Made by a program: the position numbers and the translations under genes
From: an uncultured Flavobacteriaceae bacterium
GTDB lineage: Bacteria; Bacteroidota; Bacteroidia; Flavobacteriales; Flavobacteriaceae
Direction of reading: 5' to 3'
Assembly (NCBI GenBank): GCA_947494715.1
Contig: CANLWG010000005.1
Span: 1-64,000 of the forward strand
Length of the DNA: 64,000 nucleotides
Notes under the pieces: model-generated
The model's input: only the letters and a program-made list of their open reading frames with translations
Told to the model about the DNA's origin: nothing
Databases searched by the model: none
In this document: positions 8,992-17,990 of the stretch, piece after piece
How positions within the stretch are numbered: position 1 is the first letter of the stretch
Layout of the letters: each line of letters starts with the position of its first letter

Positions 8992-9945
8992 TCAACCATT
9001 AAATACACCCATATTTGCATATTTTTCCATGCGGAGTTTTACCAACTCCTTTGGTGATAACTTTTCCAATTCCTTAAAATGGGAGGTAATTTTGTTTTTT
9101 ACGATCTCAAAGGTCTTATCACGATTGCTATGGGCACCCCCGGCAGGTTCTCTCACGATTTCATCGATCAGTTTTAATTTTTTCATATCGGTCGCGGTAA
9201 GCTTTAAAGCTTCTGCAGCCTGTTCCTTATATTCCCAACTTCGCCAAAGAATGGACGAACAGGATTCCGGGGATATCACCGAATACCATGTATTCTCCAA
9301 CATCAAGACCTTATCCCCTACTCCTATGCCCAAGGCTCCTCCAGATGCCCCTTCACCAATAATCACCACGATAATCGGAACTTTTAGACGGGTCATTTCC
9401 AGGATATTTCTTGCTATGGCCTCACCTTGTCCTCGTTGTTCTGCTTCAATCCCAGGATACGCTCCAGGGGTATCTATAAGACAGACTACCGGTAAACCGA
9501 ATTTTTCTGCAGATTTCATCAATCGTAACGCTTTTCGATATCCTTCCGGGTTGGCCATACCAAAATTTCGATATTGCCTAGTCTTAGTATTGTAACCTTT
9601 TTGTTGGCCTATGAACATAAAACTTTGATCCCCTATTTTTCCCAAACCGCCGATCATTGCTTTGTCATCCTTTACATTTCGATCCCCGTGCAACTCCAAA
9701 AAGGTATCCCCACAAATGGCCCGGATATAATCCAAGGTATAGGGCCTATTGGGATGTCTTGATAATTGTACCCTCTGCCAGGCGGTAAGATTCTTATAGA
9801 TATCCTTGCGAGTCTCGGTCAACTTTTTTTCAATCTGTTTGCATGTCTCGCTGACATCTACATCACTCTCCTCTCCAATGACCAGACACTTGTCCAACTG
9901 TTCTTCAAGTTCCTTGATCGGCAATTCAAAATCCAAATACTCCAT
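8992..9945 (-). CDS. accA: Acetyl-CoA carboxylase carboxyltransferase subunit alpha
   Basis: A 317-residue subunit that, with AccD, transfers the carboxyl group from biotin to acetyl-CoA in the first committed step of fatty acid synthesis. It has the crotonase-like fold with [15 protein letters not shown], the oxyanion stretch [21 protein letters not shown], and [15 protein letters not shown]. Length and start ([17 protein letters not shown]) match the family. On its strand a TATATTTG -7 box (plus-strand 9968-9975) lies just upstream of the start. Confidence 0.96.
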   Translation of the reverse strand: MEYLDFELPIKELEEQLDKCLVIGEESDVDVSETCKQIEKKLTETRKDIYKNLTAWQRVQLSRHPNRPYTLDYIRAICGDTFLELHGDRNVKDDKAMIGGLGKIGDQSFMFIGQQKGYNTKTRQYRNFGMANPEGYRKALRLMKSAEKFGLPVVCLIDTPGAYPGIEAEQRGQGEAIARNILEMTRLKVPIIVVIIGEGASGGALGIGVGDKVLMLENTWYSVISPESCSSILWRSWEYKEQAAEALKLTATDMKKLKLIDEIVREPAGGAHSNRDKTFEIVKNKITSHFKELEKLSPKELVKLRMEKYANMGVFNG

Positions 9946-10043
9946 GATTCCAGTTTAGTTTGTGAGGCAAATATAAAATTTTATGATCTATAGTTTTGAA
10001 GTAGATTCATTTTTGAATAACACTTAAAAAATTGGACCAATAC

Positions 10044-11117
10044 CTATCTTTTGGCTTTCTGCAACAAATAAACTGCCAAAATTCCAAAAAGCAGATTGGG
10101 AATAATAACGGCCAATATGGGCGAAAATCCCGATTGCTCCGCCAAGGTACCGAATACCCTATCAAAAAAAATGTAGATAAAAGCTACTCCAATGCCAAAA
10201 GCGAGATTAATACCCATTCCCCCCCTACGTTTTACCGAAGAAACTGCCACGGCTATAAGTGTTAGGATAAAGGCGCTTATGGGCATGGCCCATCGTTTGT
10301 ATTTGACCAGGATATAGGAATTGATATTCGAGGCTCCCTTTCTTTTTTGATCATTGATAAATTTATTGAGTTCTGCCAGGTTCTTGGTCTCAGCAATATA
10401 GGATACCGGGGTTAAATCATCAATCTTAAAGGTAAACAAGGTGTCCAATCTTCGTTTTGATTCTATAATCGCGGTATCTCCCTTTACTATTCGTTTTTTG
10501 TAAGAGGTGAGTCGATACAAACTATCTATCCACCGAATGTTTGCTGCGGAAATTTTAAAATCCAATTGGTCTTCATCGGTAAATCTTTCAAAGGTGAAGT
10601 TATACCCAATTTTTCGCGCCGGGTCAAAACTGCTTACGTAGATGAAATCATTTTCATTCAATTGATTAAAGATATTGCTGGTAACCCTATCTTGTTTCCC
10701 TTTCTTTAAATATTTGAATTTAAACTCGTTAAACCCCTTACTTGCGTTAGGGACCAGAAACATTCCCATGGTCAACATAACGAACGCTATAATGGTGGCG
10801 CCTATCAGGTAGGGTTTAAGAAATCGCCCATAGGACACTCCGGAACTTAAAATAGCTATAATTTCAGTATTGCTCGCCAACTTGGAGGTAAAGAAGATAA
10901 TGGATAGGAACAGGAAAATAGGAAACAACAGACTCCCAATATAAATCGTGAAATTGAGGTAATAAATCAAGATCTCGTTCAATGGGGCCTCATTGTCGAT
11001 CATTTTGCCAATTTGTTCCGCTAAATTGGCCATAATCCCAATGGGGATAAACAATAACAACATCACGACAAAAGTGAGCAAATAACGTTTTAGAATGTAT
11101 TTGTCAATAATGGTCAC
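10044..11117 (-). CDS. LptF/LptG family permease (lipopolysaccharide export)
   Basis: A 357-residue inner-membrane protein of the YjgP/YjgQ family, part of the Lpt machine that moves LPS from the inner membrane to the outer membrane. Three hydrophobic helices precede a periplasmic beta-jellyroll (about residues 130-270), and three helices follow. The start MTIIDKYILKRYLLTF is typical. The gene begins one base after tgt ends, so the two are surely co-transcribed. The sequence does not decide between the F and G paralogues. Confidence 0.9.
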   Translation of the reverse strand: MTIIDKYILKRYLLTFVVMLLLFIPIGIMANLAEQIGKMIDNEAPLNEILIYYLNFTIYIGSLLFPIFLFLSIIFFTSKLASNTEIIAILSSGVSYGRFLKPYLIGATIIAFVMLTMGMFLVPNASKGFNEFKFKYLKKGKQDRVTSNIFNQLNENDFIYVSSFDPARKIGYNFTFERFTDEDQLDFKISAANIRWIDSLYRLTSYKKRIVKGDTAIIESKRRLDTLFTFKIDDLTPVSYIAETKNLAELNKFINDQKRKGASNINSYILVKYKRWAMPISAFILTLIAVAVSSVKRRGGMGINLAFGIGVAFIYIFFDRVFGTLAEQSGFSPILAVIIPNLLFGILAVYLLQKAKR

Positions 11118-11118
11118 C

Positions 11119-12249
11119 CTATAATCTTTTATCCATTTGTTTTACCATTTTGGTCTTCCATTCCGTAAAATCACCTTTCAAAATATGCTTTCTCGCTTCA
11201 CGGACCAACCACAAATAGAATCCCAAATTATGAATGGTCGCTATCTGTTTGCCCAAATACTCATTGGCCGCGAACAGATGACGTAGATAGGCTTTTGTAT
11301 ATTCCAAATCTACGAATGTAATTCCCATCTCATCAATTGGAGAAAAGTCATTTTCCCATTTTTTATTCTTGATGTTTATAGTGCCATGCGCCGTAAAGAG
11401 CATCCCGTTCCTGGCATTTCGGGTAGGCATAACACAATCGAACATATCTATACCCAATGCAATATTTTCCAGGATGTTTATCGGGGTACCCACTCCCATA
11501 AGATATCTGGGCTTATCCTCGGGAAGAATATCGCAGACCACCTCGGTCATTCCGTACATCTCTTCTGCAGGTTCCCCGACGGAAAGTCCGCCGATAGCGT
11601 TGCCCGGTGCATTAACATTGGCTATATATTCAGCGGATTGCTTACGAAGATCTTTAAAGGTAGAACCTTGTACGATAGGAAAAAAAGCTTGATCAAAGCC
11701 GTATTCCAAGGGTGTTTTTTCCAAATGTGCCAAACAGCGGTCCAGCCATCTATGGGTCATTTTCATGGATCGTTCGGCGTAACCATATTCACAGGGGTAC
11801 GGAGTACATTCGTCAAAGGCCATAATAATGTCCGCACCTATAGTCCGTTGGATTTCCATTACGTTTTCCGGTGTAAAAAAGTGTAATGACCCGTCAATAT
11901 GGGACTTGAATTTTACGCCCTCTTCTTTGATCTTCCGGTTGGCAGAAAGCGAATAGACCTGATATCCCCCACTATCCGTTAGAATATTTCTATCCCACCC
12001 CATAAATTTATGAAGGCCTCCTGCTTCCTTTAAGATATGCGTCTTGGGCCGCAAAAAAAGGTGATAGGTATTTCCAAGGATGATATCGGGGTTTATATCC
12101 TGTTTTAATTCTCTTTGGTGCACTCCCTTTACCGAAGCAACGGTGCCAACCGGCATGAAAATTGGGGTTTCAATCACGCCATGAGATGTAGTAATCGTAC
12201 CGGCCCTAGCCTTACTTTGGGAATCGGTATAATGTAAAGTAAACTCCAA
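11119..12249 (-). CDS. tgt: Queuine tRNA-ribosyltransferase, zinc cysteines missing
   Basis: A 376-residue TIM-barrel enzyme that swaps guanine-34 of GUN-anticodon tRNAs for a queuosine precursor. It shows the catalytic and substrate motifs TDSGGYQVYSL, FDECTPYP, GGLSVGEPAEEMY and MPTRNARNG. The C-terminal zinc site normally holds CxCxxC before the YxRAYLRHL block. Here the matching stretch reads GITFVD before YTKAYLRHLF, so all three cysteines are absent. Upstream on its strand is a TATATTTG box (plus 12268-12275). The short leader can fold as TTGCCA/TGGCAA. Confidence 0.94.
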   Translation of the reverse strand: MEFTLHYTDSQSKARAGTITTSHGVIETPIFMPVGTVASVKGVHQRELKQDINPDIILGNTYHLFLRPKTHILKEAGGLHKFMGWDRNILTDSGGYQVYSLSANRKIKEEGVKFKSHIDGSLHFFTPENVMEIQRTIGADIIMAFDECTPYPCEYGYAERSMKMTHRWLDRCLAHLEKTPLEYGFDQAFFPIVQGSTFKDLRKQSAEYIANVNAPGNAIGGLSVGEPAEEMYGMTEVVCDILPEDKPRYLMGVGTPINILENIALGIDMFDCVMPTRNARNGMLFTAHGTINIKNKKWENDFSPIDEMGITFVDLEYTKAYLRHLFAANEYLGKQIATIHNLGFYLWLVREARKHILKGDFTEWKTKMVKQMDKRL

Positions 12250-12359
12250 AATTTGCCATTAAAGTGGCAAATATAGTCAACTGCCCTGCATAATGTCCTT
12301 AACAAAAAAATAAAGTTCCGTTGGATTTGTCCCAGTTGATAAAATATTATAACTCCCGC

Positions 12360-12390
12360 TTGGATACCCAAAAGATAGCTCCTACTTTTG
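12360..12390 (+). promoter_or_regulatory. Promoter of the transketolase pair
   Basis: TTG at 12360-12362 and TACTTTTG at 12383-12390 are separated by 20 bp and lie 20 bp before the ATG at 12411. Confidence 0.55.
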
Positions 12391-12410
12391 AAATCATTAA
12401 AAATATAACT

Positions 12411-13256
12411 ATGCCAAACATAGAAGCTTTAGAGGACGTCGTTGTCCAGACCCGTAGGGATATCCTACGGATGGTACACAAGGTAAATTCCGGGCACCCG
12501 GGTGGCTCCTTGGGCTGTACCGAATTTTTTGTTTCCCTATACCATGAAATGATGGAACTCAAAGATGGTTTTGATATGGATGGTGCAGGTGAAGATCTTT
12601 TCTTTTTATCCAATGGGCATATTTCACCGGTTTTTTATAGCATTCTTGCCAGAAAAGGCTATTTCCCCATAGAGGAGTTGAATACTTTTCGTTTGATAGA
12701 TTCTCGTTTGCAAGGACACCCTACTACACATGAAGGGCTTCCGGGTATTCGAGTGGCCTCGGGGTCTTTGGGGCAGGGAATGTCCGTGGCCATTGGTGCG
12801 GCCTTGGCCAAAAAGCTAAACAACGATAATCATTTGGTATATAGTTTACATGGCGACGGCGAATTGCAGGAAGGCCAGAATTGGGAGGCCATTATGTACG
12901 CCGCAGGAAACAAAGTGGATAATTTGATTTCCACCATTGACCGTAACGGACAGCAAATCGATGGTCCTACGGCCGAAGTTCTACCCTTGGGCAATCTCAG
13001 TGAAAAGTTTACCGCCTTTGGTTGGGATGTTCTGGAAATAAAGGATGGTAACAATTTGGAAGAGGTTATTGCCGGACTACAAGAAGCGAAAAGCAGAACA
13101 GGAAAAGGAAAACCTATTTGTATTATAATGAATACGGTTATGGGAAATGGTGTTGATTTCATGATGCATACGCATGCATGGCATGGCAAGGCTCCTAACG
13201 ATGACCAACTGGAAACCGCATTGGCACAAAATCCTGAGACATTGGGGGATTATTAA
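12411..13256 (+). CDS. Transketolase, N-terminal (thiamine-binding) subunit
   Basis: A 281-residue protein covering only the thiamine-diphosphate-binding first third of transketolase: HKVNSGHPGGSLGC, GSLGQGMSVAIGAA, and the GDGELQEGQNWE motif that binds diphosphate and metal. It works with the next gene in the non-oxidative pentose phosphate pathway. The start at ATG 12411 (MPNIEALEDVV) is preferred; the in-frame extension from 12321 runs upstream of the predicted promoter. Two-gene transketolases are common in Bacteroidota and archaea, so this is not a broken gene. Confidence 0.92.
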   Translation: MPNIEALEDVVVQTRRDILRMVHKVNSGHPGGSLGCTEFFVSLYHEMMELKDGFDMDGAGEDLFFLSNGHISPVFYSILARKGYFPIEELNTFRLIDSRLQGHPTTHEGLPGIRVASGSLGQGMSVAIGAALAKKLNNDNHLVYSLHGDGELQEGQNWEAIMYAAGNKVDNLISTIDRNGQQIDGPTAEVLPLGNLSEKFTAFGWDVLEIKDGNNLEEVIAGLQEAKSRTGKGKPICIIMNTVMGNGVDFMMHTHAWHGKAPNDDQLETALAQNPETLGDY

Positions 13257-13318
13257 AAGTCCTTAATTCCTATTTATCAGATTCCCGTTTTCTTGGGAAT
13301 AACAAAAACCAAATTTCG

Positions 13319-14272
13319 ATGAAAAAATATATAGACCAAGGTAAAAACGATACGAGAAGCGGATATGGCGCTGGAATGACCGAACTGGGAAGGAGCAATC
13401 CGAATGTAGTAGCCCTATGTGCCGATTTGGTAGGGTCATTAAAAATTGAGACGTTCATTGCGGAAAATCCGGAACGCTTCTTTCAAATTGGGATAGCCGA
13501 GGCCAATATGATGGGAATAGCTGCCGGGCTCACGATTGGTGGCAAAATACCTTTTGCCAGTACCTTCGCCAACTTTGCTACGGGTAGGGTCTATGATCAA
13601 ATACGCCAATCCATTGCCTATTCAGGCAAAAACGTGAAAATCTGTGCTTCACATGCAGGAATTACCCTGGGGGAAGATGGAGCTACACATCAAATATTGG
13701 AAGACATCGGGTTGATGAAAATGCTTCCCGGAATGACCGTTATAAACCCTTGCGATTACAACCAGACCAAAGCTGCTACGTTGGCCATTGCCGATTATGA
13801 AGGTCCCGTGTACCTAAGGTTCGGTAGGCCCAAGGTGGCCAATTTTACCCCGGCTGACCAAAAATTCGAAATTGGGAAAGCTCTACTGCTAAATGAAGGA
13901 ACGGATGTTACTATAATTGCAACAGGGCATTTGGTATGGCAGGCCCTTATTGCGGCTGAAAATCTAGAAAATAAGGGTATCTCCGCAGAAGTCATCAACA
14001 TCCACACCATAAAACCTCTAGATGAAGAGGCCGTGTTAAAATCTGTTAAAAAAACAGGCTGTGTAGTATCAGCGGAGGAGCATAACTATTTGGGCGGTCT
14101 GGGCGAGAGTATTGCACGAACCCTTGCTACTCAACATCCTGCGCCCCAGGAATTCGTTGCCACCCAAGATACTTTTGGCGAAAGTGGAACTCCAGATCAG
14201 TTAATGGACAAATATGGCCTGAACAATAAAGCCATAGAGGAGGCCGTTTTGAGAGTGTTGAAAAGAAAGTAA
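13319..14272 (+). CDS. Transketolase, C-terminal (pyrimidine-binding) subunit
   Basis: A 317-residue partner of the preceding gene, 62 bp downstream. It carries the pyrimidine-binding domain (FFQIGIAEANMMGIAAGL, with the catalytic Glu), the THQILEDIGLMK stretch, and the C-terminal regulatory-fold domain (VVSAEEHNYLGGLGESIA). Together the pair equals one full-length transketolase. An imperfect hairpin (AGTGGTATC/GATATCACT) just after the stop lacks a T-run. Confidence 0.93.
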   Translation: MKKYIDQGKNDTRSGYGAGMTELGRSNPNVVALCADLVGSLKIETFIAENPERFFQIGIAEANMMGIAAGLTIGGKIPFASTFANFATGRVYDQIRQSIAYSGKNVKICASHAGITLGEDGATHQILEDIGLMKMLPGMTVINPCDYNQTKAATLAIADYEGPVYLRFGRPKVANFTPADQKFEIGKALLLNEGTDVTIIATGHLVWQALIAAENLENKGISAEVINIHTIKPLDEEAVLKSVKKTGCVVSAEEHNYLGGLGESIARTLATQHPAPQEFVATQDTFGESGTPDQLMDKYGLNNKAIEEAVLRVLKRK

Positions 14273-14318
14273 CAGTGGTATCGTTTTTGATATCACTAGG
14301 ATATTAAAAACGAACACT

Positions 14319-14909
14319 ATGAAACATCTACTTCTTTGCACGGCGTGTCTTTTTTTAGGTACCGCTGTATTTGCACAAAAAGATTCCGGTTTTGGTATAA
14401 AAGCGGGATTAAACTACAATGCCAACGGAGATTATTTCGAATCTGTTGGGGATGCGGCCCGTGATCCGGATAGAAACGTGGGATACCATATTGGGTTATT
14501 CGGTAAGTTAGAAATCAGCAGACTTTATGTAAGGCCGGAATTGGTGTATACCAAAACAAAGTCAGATTATGGTGGTAATGACTTTGATATGAGCAAGCTG
14601 GATGTCCCTATACTCCTTGGAGCCAAAATTATTGGCCCGTTGCACGTTTTTGCCGGGCCCTCTTTCCAGTATATCCTAAATACGGAATTTGACGGTATAG
14701 ATATTGATGATGTGGAAAACGATTTTACCGTAGGACTTAATATCGGTGCAGGGGTAAATTTGGGAAAACTAGGTGTTGATGTAAGATACGAAAGGGGATT
14801 CAGCAGCAATGAAGCAGAATTTATTAATACCAATATCACATCGGTTGGGCCGAGCAGGATAGATACCCGTCCCGACCAGCTGATTGTTAGCGTTTCTTTA
14901 AAGCTATAA
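14319..14909 (+). CDS. Outer-membrane beta-barrel protein (PorT-like)
   Basis: A 196-residue protein with a clear signal peptide (MKHLLLCTACLFLGTAVFAQ) and alternating hydrophobic strands typical of the small 8-stranded barrels of Bacteroidota: FGIKAGLNYNANGD, LYVRPELVYTKTKSDYG, IIGPLHVFAGPSFQYIL, LGVDVRYERGFS, and a closing LIVSVSLKL with a terminal hydrophobic residue. It sits 46 bp after the transketolase pair. Its ligand is unknown. Confidence 0.82.
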   Translation: MKHLLLCTACLFLGTAVFAQKDSGFGIKAGLNYNANGDYFESVGDAARDPDRNVGYHIGLFGKLEISRLYVRPELVYTKTKSDYGGNDFDMSKLDVPILLGAKIIGPLHVFAGPSFQYILNTEFDGIDIDDVENDFTVGLNIGAGVNLGKLGVDVRYERGFSSNEAEFINTNITSVGPSRIDTRPDQLIVSVSLKL

Positions 14910-14920
14910 TGCTACACAAT

Positions 14921-14956
14921 AAAAAGGCCCACAAGTTTAAACTAGCGGGCCTTTTT
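14921..14956 (+). terminator. Bidirectional terminator
   Basis: AAAAAGGCCC and GGGCCTTTTT form a 10-bp stem around a 16-nt loop between two converging genes, so it serves both strands. Confidence 0.9.
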
Positions 14957-14979
14957 AGTTTCTTTCTCGGTAATAGAGA

Positions 14980-15933
14980 CTATTCATCGTTATCCAAATG
15001 GTCCCATACCCCATCGCCATCCGTATCGCGAAAAGTAACATTCCCTTCTTCATCAATATCTATTTCATCACGAGTAGGTATACCATCGGCATCATCATCC
15101 GTATCATTGTGGTCTGCTAGAAACACGCCAAAGGGCTCCGAATCCTCATCCGTATTATCGTTATTCAAATCTCCATCTCCATTTATATCTTCCAAAATGG
15201 AAGGAATACCATCTCCATCAAAATCGGTATCAGGCTCAAAGGACAACAAATCGATTTTAAATATCAGTGGCGCGTATTGAGGAATACCTGAACCAGTCGG
15301 TGGCCTGTCAAAATAACCTAATCCCGAAGGTATAAAAAGTATACCGATACCGTAATCCTCAAAACTTACCGTACCATCACCATTATCAACTGGGCCTTCC
15401 CCTGCATTGAATTTTTCCACACCAATGGCATAACCTGGAATAAGGTTCCCGGAGAGGTATTGATTTACAGGGGTGTTGGAAGCGTCAAAAGCATCACCGT
15501 TCAATAGGGAGCCTTCATATTGAAGCACCGTATTGTCAGCAAATGTGGGGCTATCACCCACACCGTCCCTAACAACCACATAATATAGATTATGTTGAAT
15601 TTCTTCCCCATCGTCCAATCCATAATCCGCGGACTCTACAACAATGCTTTCCGTTTGAACATCTTCCCAAAGTGTTCTTTTATCCGCATTGTCCCCTGCA
15701 ATTGTATCGATCCGTACGATCATATCGAAACCAGGGTCGATCGGCTCCTCAAAATCTTCGTAGTTGTAGAAATGGGACTTTAGGAATTCCTGCAACTCTT
15801 CATCATTCTCCGCGGCCACTTCGCTCAAAAGCCTAGGAGGTACCACTTCCGCTTCCGGTCCATTGTCATCATTCTTACATGATCCCAAAAGAATCAGTGT
15901 CAACAATGGTACTACAAGTTGAATTCTTTTCAT
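14980..15933 (-). CDS. FKBP-type prolyl isomerase lipoprotein with calcium-repeat tail
   Basis: A 317-residue lipoprotein (MKRIQLVVPLLTLILLGSC). The middle (about residues 120-240) is an FKBP-type peptidyl-prolyl isomerase fold: VLQYEGSLLNGDAFDAS, IPGYAIGVEKF, YGIGILFIPSGLGY and LIFKIDLLSF. The C-terminal 80 residues are aspartate-rich thrombospondin type 3-like repeats (DTDFDGDGIPS, DTDDDADGIPT, DTDGDGVWDHLDND) expected to bind calcium. It is probably an outer-membrane-anchored folding factor. The lipobox start at 15933 is preferred over a much longer open frame that lacks an export signal. Confidence 0.85.
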   Translation of the reverse strand: MKRIQLVVPLLTLILLGSCKNDDNGPEAEVVPPRLLSEVAAENDEELQEFLKSHFYNYEDFEEPIDPGFDMIVRIDTIAGDNADKRTLWEDVQTESIVVESADYGLDDGEEIQHNLYYVVVRDGVGDSPTFADNTVLQYEGSLLNGDAFDASNTPVNQYLSGNLIPGYAIGVEKFNAGEGPVDNGDGTVSFEDYGIGILFIPSGLGYFDRPPTGSGIPQYAPLIFKIDLLSFEPDTDFDGDGIPSILEDINGDGDLNNDNTDEDSEPFGVFLADHNDTDDDADGIPTRDEIDIDEEGNVTFRDTDGDGVWDHLDNDE

Positions 15934-16011
15934 TAGGCAATCTTTAAGTGCGGCAAGATACAATTTTCCCGTATTTTTGCAGGAGTCGTTAACAAACAAT
16001 TTTGAAGGGAG

Positions 16012-16413
16012 ATGCGTATCGATAAGTTCCTTTGGAGTACCCGTTATTTTAAGACACGGAACTTGGCGTCCAATGCCTGTAAAAAAGGACAGGTGAAGGT
16101 TAACGGTCATACCGTAAAACCTTCTAGGGAAGTATATCCCACGGATGCTATTGTAGTCCGGAAAAATCAAATCGACAATCAGCTACATGTTCTACAATTA
16201 CCCTCTTCTAGGGTGGGAGCAAAATTGGTGGATATCTACCGAAAGGATACCACACCAAAGGAAGCTTTTGAACATAATGAATTGTTAAAGTATTCCAAGG
16301 AATATTATCGAAAGAAAGGAATGGGCCGGCCAACAAAAAAAGATCGCAGGGAAATTGAAGATTATTTGGATGTCCCTTCTCCTTTCCTTGAAAATGACGA
16401 AGACGAGAATTAA
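16012..16413 (+). CDS. S4-domain RNA-binding protein (Hsp15/HslR-like)
   Basis: A 133-residue protein whose N-terminal 60 residues are an S4 domain (MRIDKFLWSTRYFKTRNLASNACKKGQVKVNG), followed by a basic tail. In E. coli the related Hsp15 binds 50S subunits carrying stalled nascent chains. A TATTTTTG box lies at 15972-15979. The gene is divergent from the FKBP gene and 52 bp ahead of the phosphoribosyltransferase. Confidence 0.87.
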   Translation: MRIDKFLWSTRYFKTRNLASNACKKGQVKVNGHTVKPSREVYPTDAIVVRKNQIDNQLHVLQLPSSRVGAKLVDIYRKDTTPKEAFEHNELLKYSKEYYRKKGMGRPTKKDRREIEDYLDVPSPFLENDEDEN

Positions 16414-16465
16414 GACCAAATGTACCTACGGTTTTTTTATATTTGAAACATAAGCTACTTATTCC

Positions 16466-16963
16466 ATGCAAAATAACATCTTATCCCATCTTCAAATACA
16501 ACATAAAATACGGCGAATCGCCTACCAAATCTATGAGGCCAATGTAGACGAACAAGAGATTATCGTAGCCGGCATTGAAGGAGGTGGACTTGATTTCGCA
16601 AAAAAAATCCAGGTAGTCCTAAAAAAGATAACTACGGCCAGGATTCTTTTATGCAAGGTACAGATGGATAAAAGCAATCCTTTGAAAAGTGGGATTACAA
16701 CCTCTATCCCGGAAAAAGAGTATACACTAAAATCCGTTGTTCTGGTGGATGATGTTTTGAACTCCGGAACAACTTTGATCTATGGGGTGCAACATTTTCT
16801 GAAGACTCCGCTAAAACAACTGAAAACAGCGGTCTTGGTTAACCGGAACCATAAAAAGTACCCCGTAAAGGCCGATTATAAGGGCATTTCGCTTTCCACA
16901 TCCTTACAAGAACATGTTCATGTAAAATTCGAAACGCAAAATGACCGCGTTTATCTAGACTAG
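16466..16963 (+). CDS. PyrR-like phosphoribosyltransferase family protein
   Basis: A 165-residue type I phosphoribosyltransferase fold with the PRPP-binding loop VVLVDDVLNSGTTLIYG near residue 95 and an N-terminal GIEGGGLDFAKKI. It resembles PyrR/uracil or hypoxanthine phosphoribosyltransferases, but the base specificity cannot be told. A TATATTTG box is at 16438-16445. Its last 9 bases overlap the 3' end of the convergent aroK. Confidence 0.82.
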   Translation: MQNNILSHLQIQHKIRRIAYQIYEANVDEQEIIVAGIEGGGLDFAKKIQVVLKKITTARILLCKVQMDKSNPLKSGITTSIPEKEYTLKSVVLVDDVLNSGTTLIYGVQHFLKTPLKQLKTAVLVNRNHKKYPVKADYKGISLSTSLQEHVHVKFETQNDRVYLD

Positions 16964-17470
16964 AAAAGAACGGATTTCCTTGGCAATCTCTTCTGCTTCC
17001 TTCCCATCGCAAAGTATACTATGCCATGCCTTTTCATAAAAAAATCCCCTTTCAAACAAATGTTTTCCGATGAATTCGGGCAAATCCGAATCCGGAATAT
17101 TCTTGATCAAAGGGCGCTCTGATTTTTGGGTGGACAATCTTTTTACCAACTCCCCAATAGATACTTTTAGATAAAAGACGTTTTTTGTTCCTTTTTGTAT
17201 GACCTCCATGTTGTTCCCATAGCATGGGGCACCGCCCCCGGTTGAGAGTACAAAATTGTGCTCGTCTTTTAGTAGCCGCTCCAAATACTCATTTTCTTTT
17301 TTGCGAAAATAGATCTCTCCCTTTTCCTTAAACAGTTTTGAAATGGCAGACCCTTCGGAAGTTTCGATATATTCATCCAAATCCCAGAAATCCAATCCCA
17401 GTTTATTGGCCAATATTTTGCCGATGGTGGACTTGCCGCTTCCCATGTAACCTACTAAAACTATTTTCAA
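16955..17470 (-). CDS. aroK: Shikimate kinase
   Basis: A 171-residue P-loop kinase that phosphorylates shikimate at the 3-position in aromatic amino acid synthesis. Walker A is GYMGSGKSTIGK near residue 8, the substrate-binding DLDEYIE follows, then STGGGAPC and the lid residue in SERPLI. Length and start are typical. The tail overlaps the convergent phosphoribosyltransferase gene by 9 bp. Confidence 0.94.
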   Translation of the reverse strand: MKIVLVGYMGSGKSTIGKILANKLGLDFWDLDEYIETSEGSAISKLFKEKGEIYFRKKENEYLERLLKDEHNFVLSTGGGAPCYGNNMEVIQKGTKNVFYLKVSIGELVKRLSTQKSERPLIKNIPDSDLPEFIGKHLFERGFFYEKAWHSILCDGKEAEEIAKEIRSFLV

Positions 17471-17545
17471 TTGGATTGTCTATTTATAAAAATGTGCGAT
17501 TTGCTTTTGATGGCAAAGAAAAGATAAATTTCTACCAAAATCGAC

Positions 17546-17575
17546 TTGTTAAATAAATTAATGATCTTATATTTG
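17546..17575 (+). promoter_or_regulatory. Promoter of tRNA-Lys
   Basis: TTG at 17546-17548 and TATATTTG at 17568-17575 are separated by 19 bp, a near-ideal match. The transcript would carry about 100 nt of G+C-rich leader (around 17580-17640, with runs of GCCC) before the tRNA. Confidence 0.65.
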
Positions 17576-17681
17576 CACCCGCCTAAGCAACCTAGACGGT
17601 TTCTTAGTCGGGCCCGCCCGCCCGCCTTGGGTATCGCAATAGCTGGTATGTGGGCTTTGGAAGAATTGAAAATTTCTTATT

Positions 17682-17754
17682 GACCTGGTAGCTCAGTTGG
17701 TAGAGCATCTCCCTTTTAAGGAGAGGGTCCTGGGTTCGAGCCCCAGCCAGGTCA
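17682..17754 (+). tRNA. tRNA-Lys (anticodon TTT)
   Basis: The full cloverleaf is visible. Acceptor arms are GACCTGG and CCAGGTC, the D-arm is GCTC...GAGC, the anticodon stem TCTCC/GGAGA encloses loop CTTTTAA (anticodon TTT, lysine), and the T-arm is CTGGG TTCGAGC CCCAG. The discriminator is A and CCA is not encoded. Its 3' end is the probable attachment site of the downstream integrase. Confidence 0.97.
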
Positions 17755-17990
17755 CTTTTAAGATTCAATAATCACTCAAGAAGTCTGTAAATCGTTGATT
17801 TACAGACTTTTTTGTTTTTGATGTATTCATTTGGCACCATATCAATACGTCTATGCTGGTGAGCGATTAGGTGAGTGATTATGAAATTCGAAAAACACTC
17901 ACCAGACCAGTGTTAAAATTCTGGTTTATAGGTTTTTAGATGAGCTTTTTTTTCAATTTAACAGGTGTTAAATCACGAAAATTTAAGCTT
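17754..17990 (+). promoter_or_regulatory. Putative attachment region with arm-type repeats
   Basis: Between tRNA-Lys and the integrase lie repeated copies of one motif: GTGAGCGATTA (17859-17869) and GTGAGTGATTA (17871-17881) in tandem, the inverse TAATCACTCA (17769-17778), and a shorter inverse CACTCACC (17896-17903). Short iterated sites flanking a tRNA 3' end are what arm-type integrase binding sites look like. The crossover core and the distal att copy were not identified. Confidence 0.45.
17781..17813 (+). terminator. tRNA-Lys terminator
   Basis: A 13-bp perfect stem, AAGTCTGTAAATC/GATTTACAGACTT, with loop GTT and a T-run. Confidence 0.9.

Noticed and set aside
12321-12410. Longer start for the transketolase N-subunit
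   Set aside because: It begins upstream of the predicted promoter and adds residues not seen in the family.
12411-14272. Split transketolase as a broken gene
   Set aside because: Both halves have complete domains, own start codons and a normal spacer; two-subunit transketolases are usual in this phylum.
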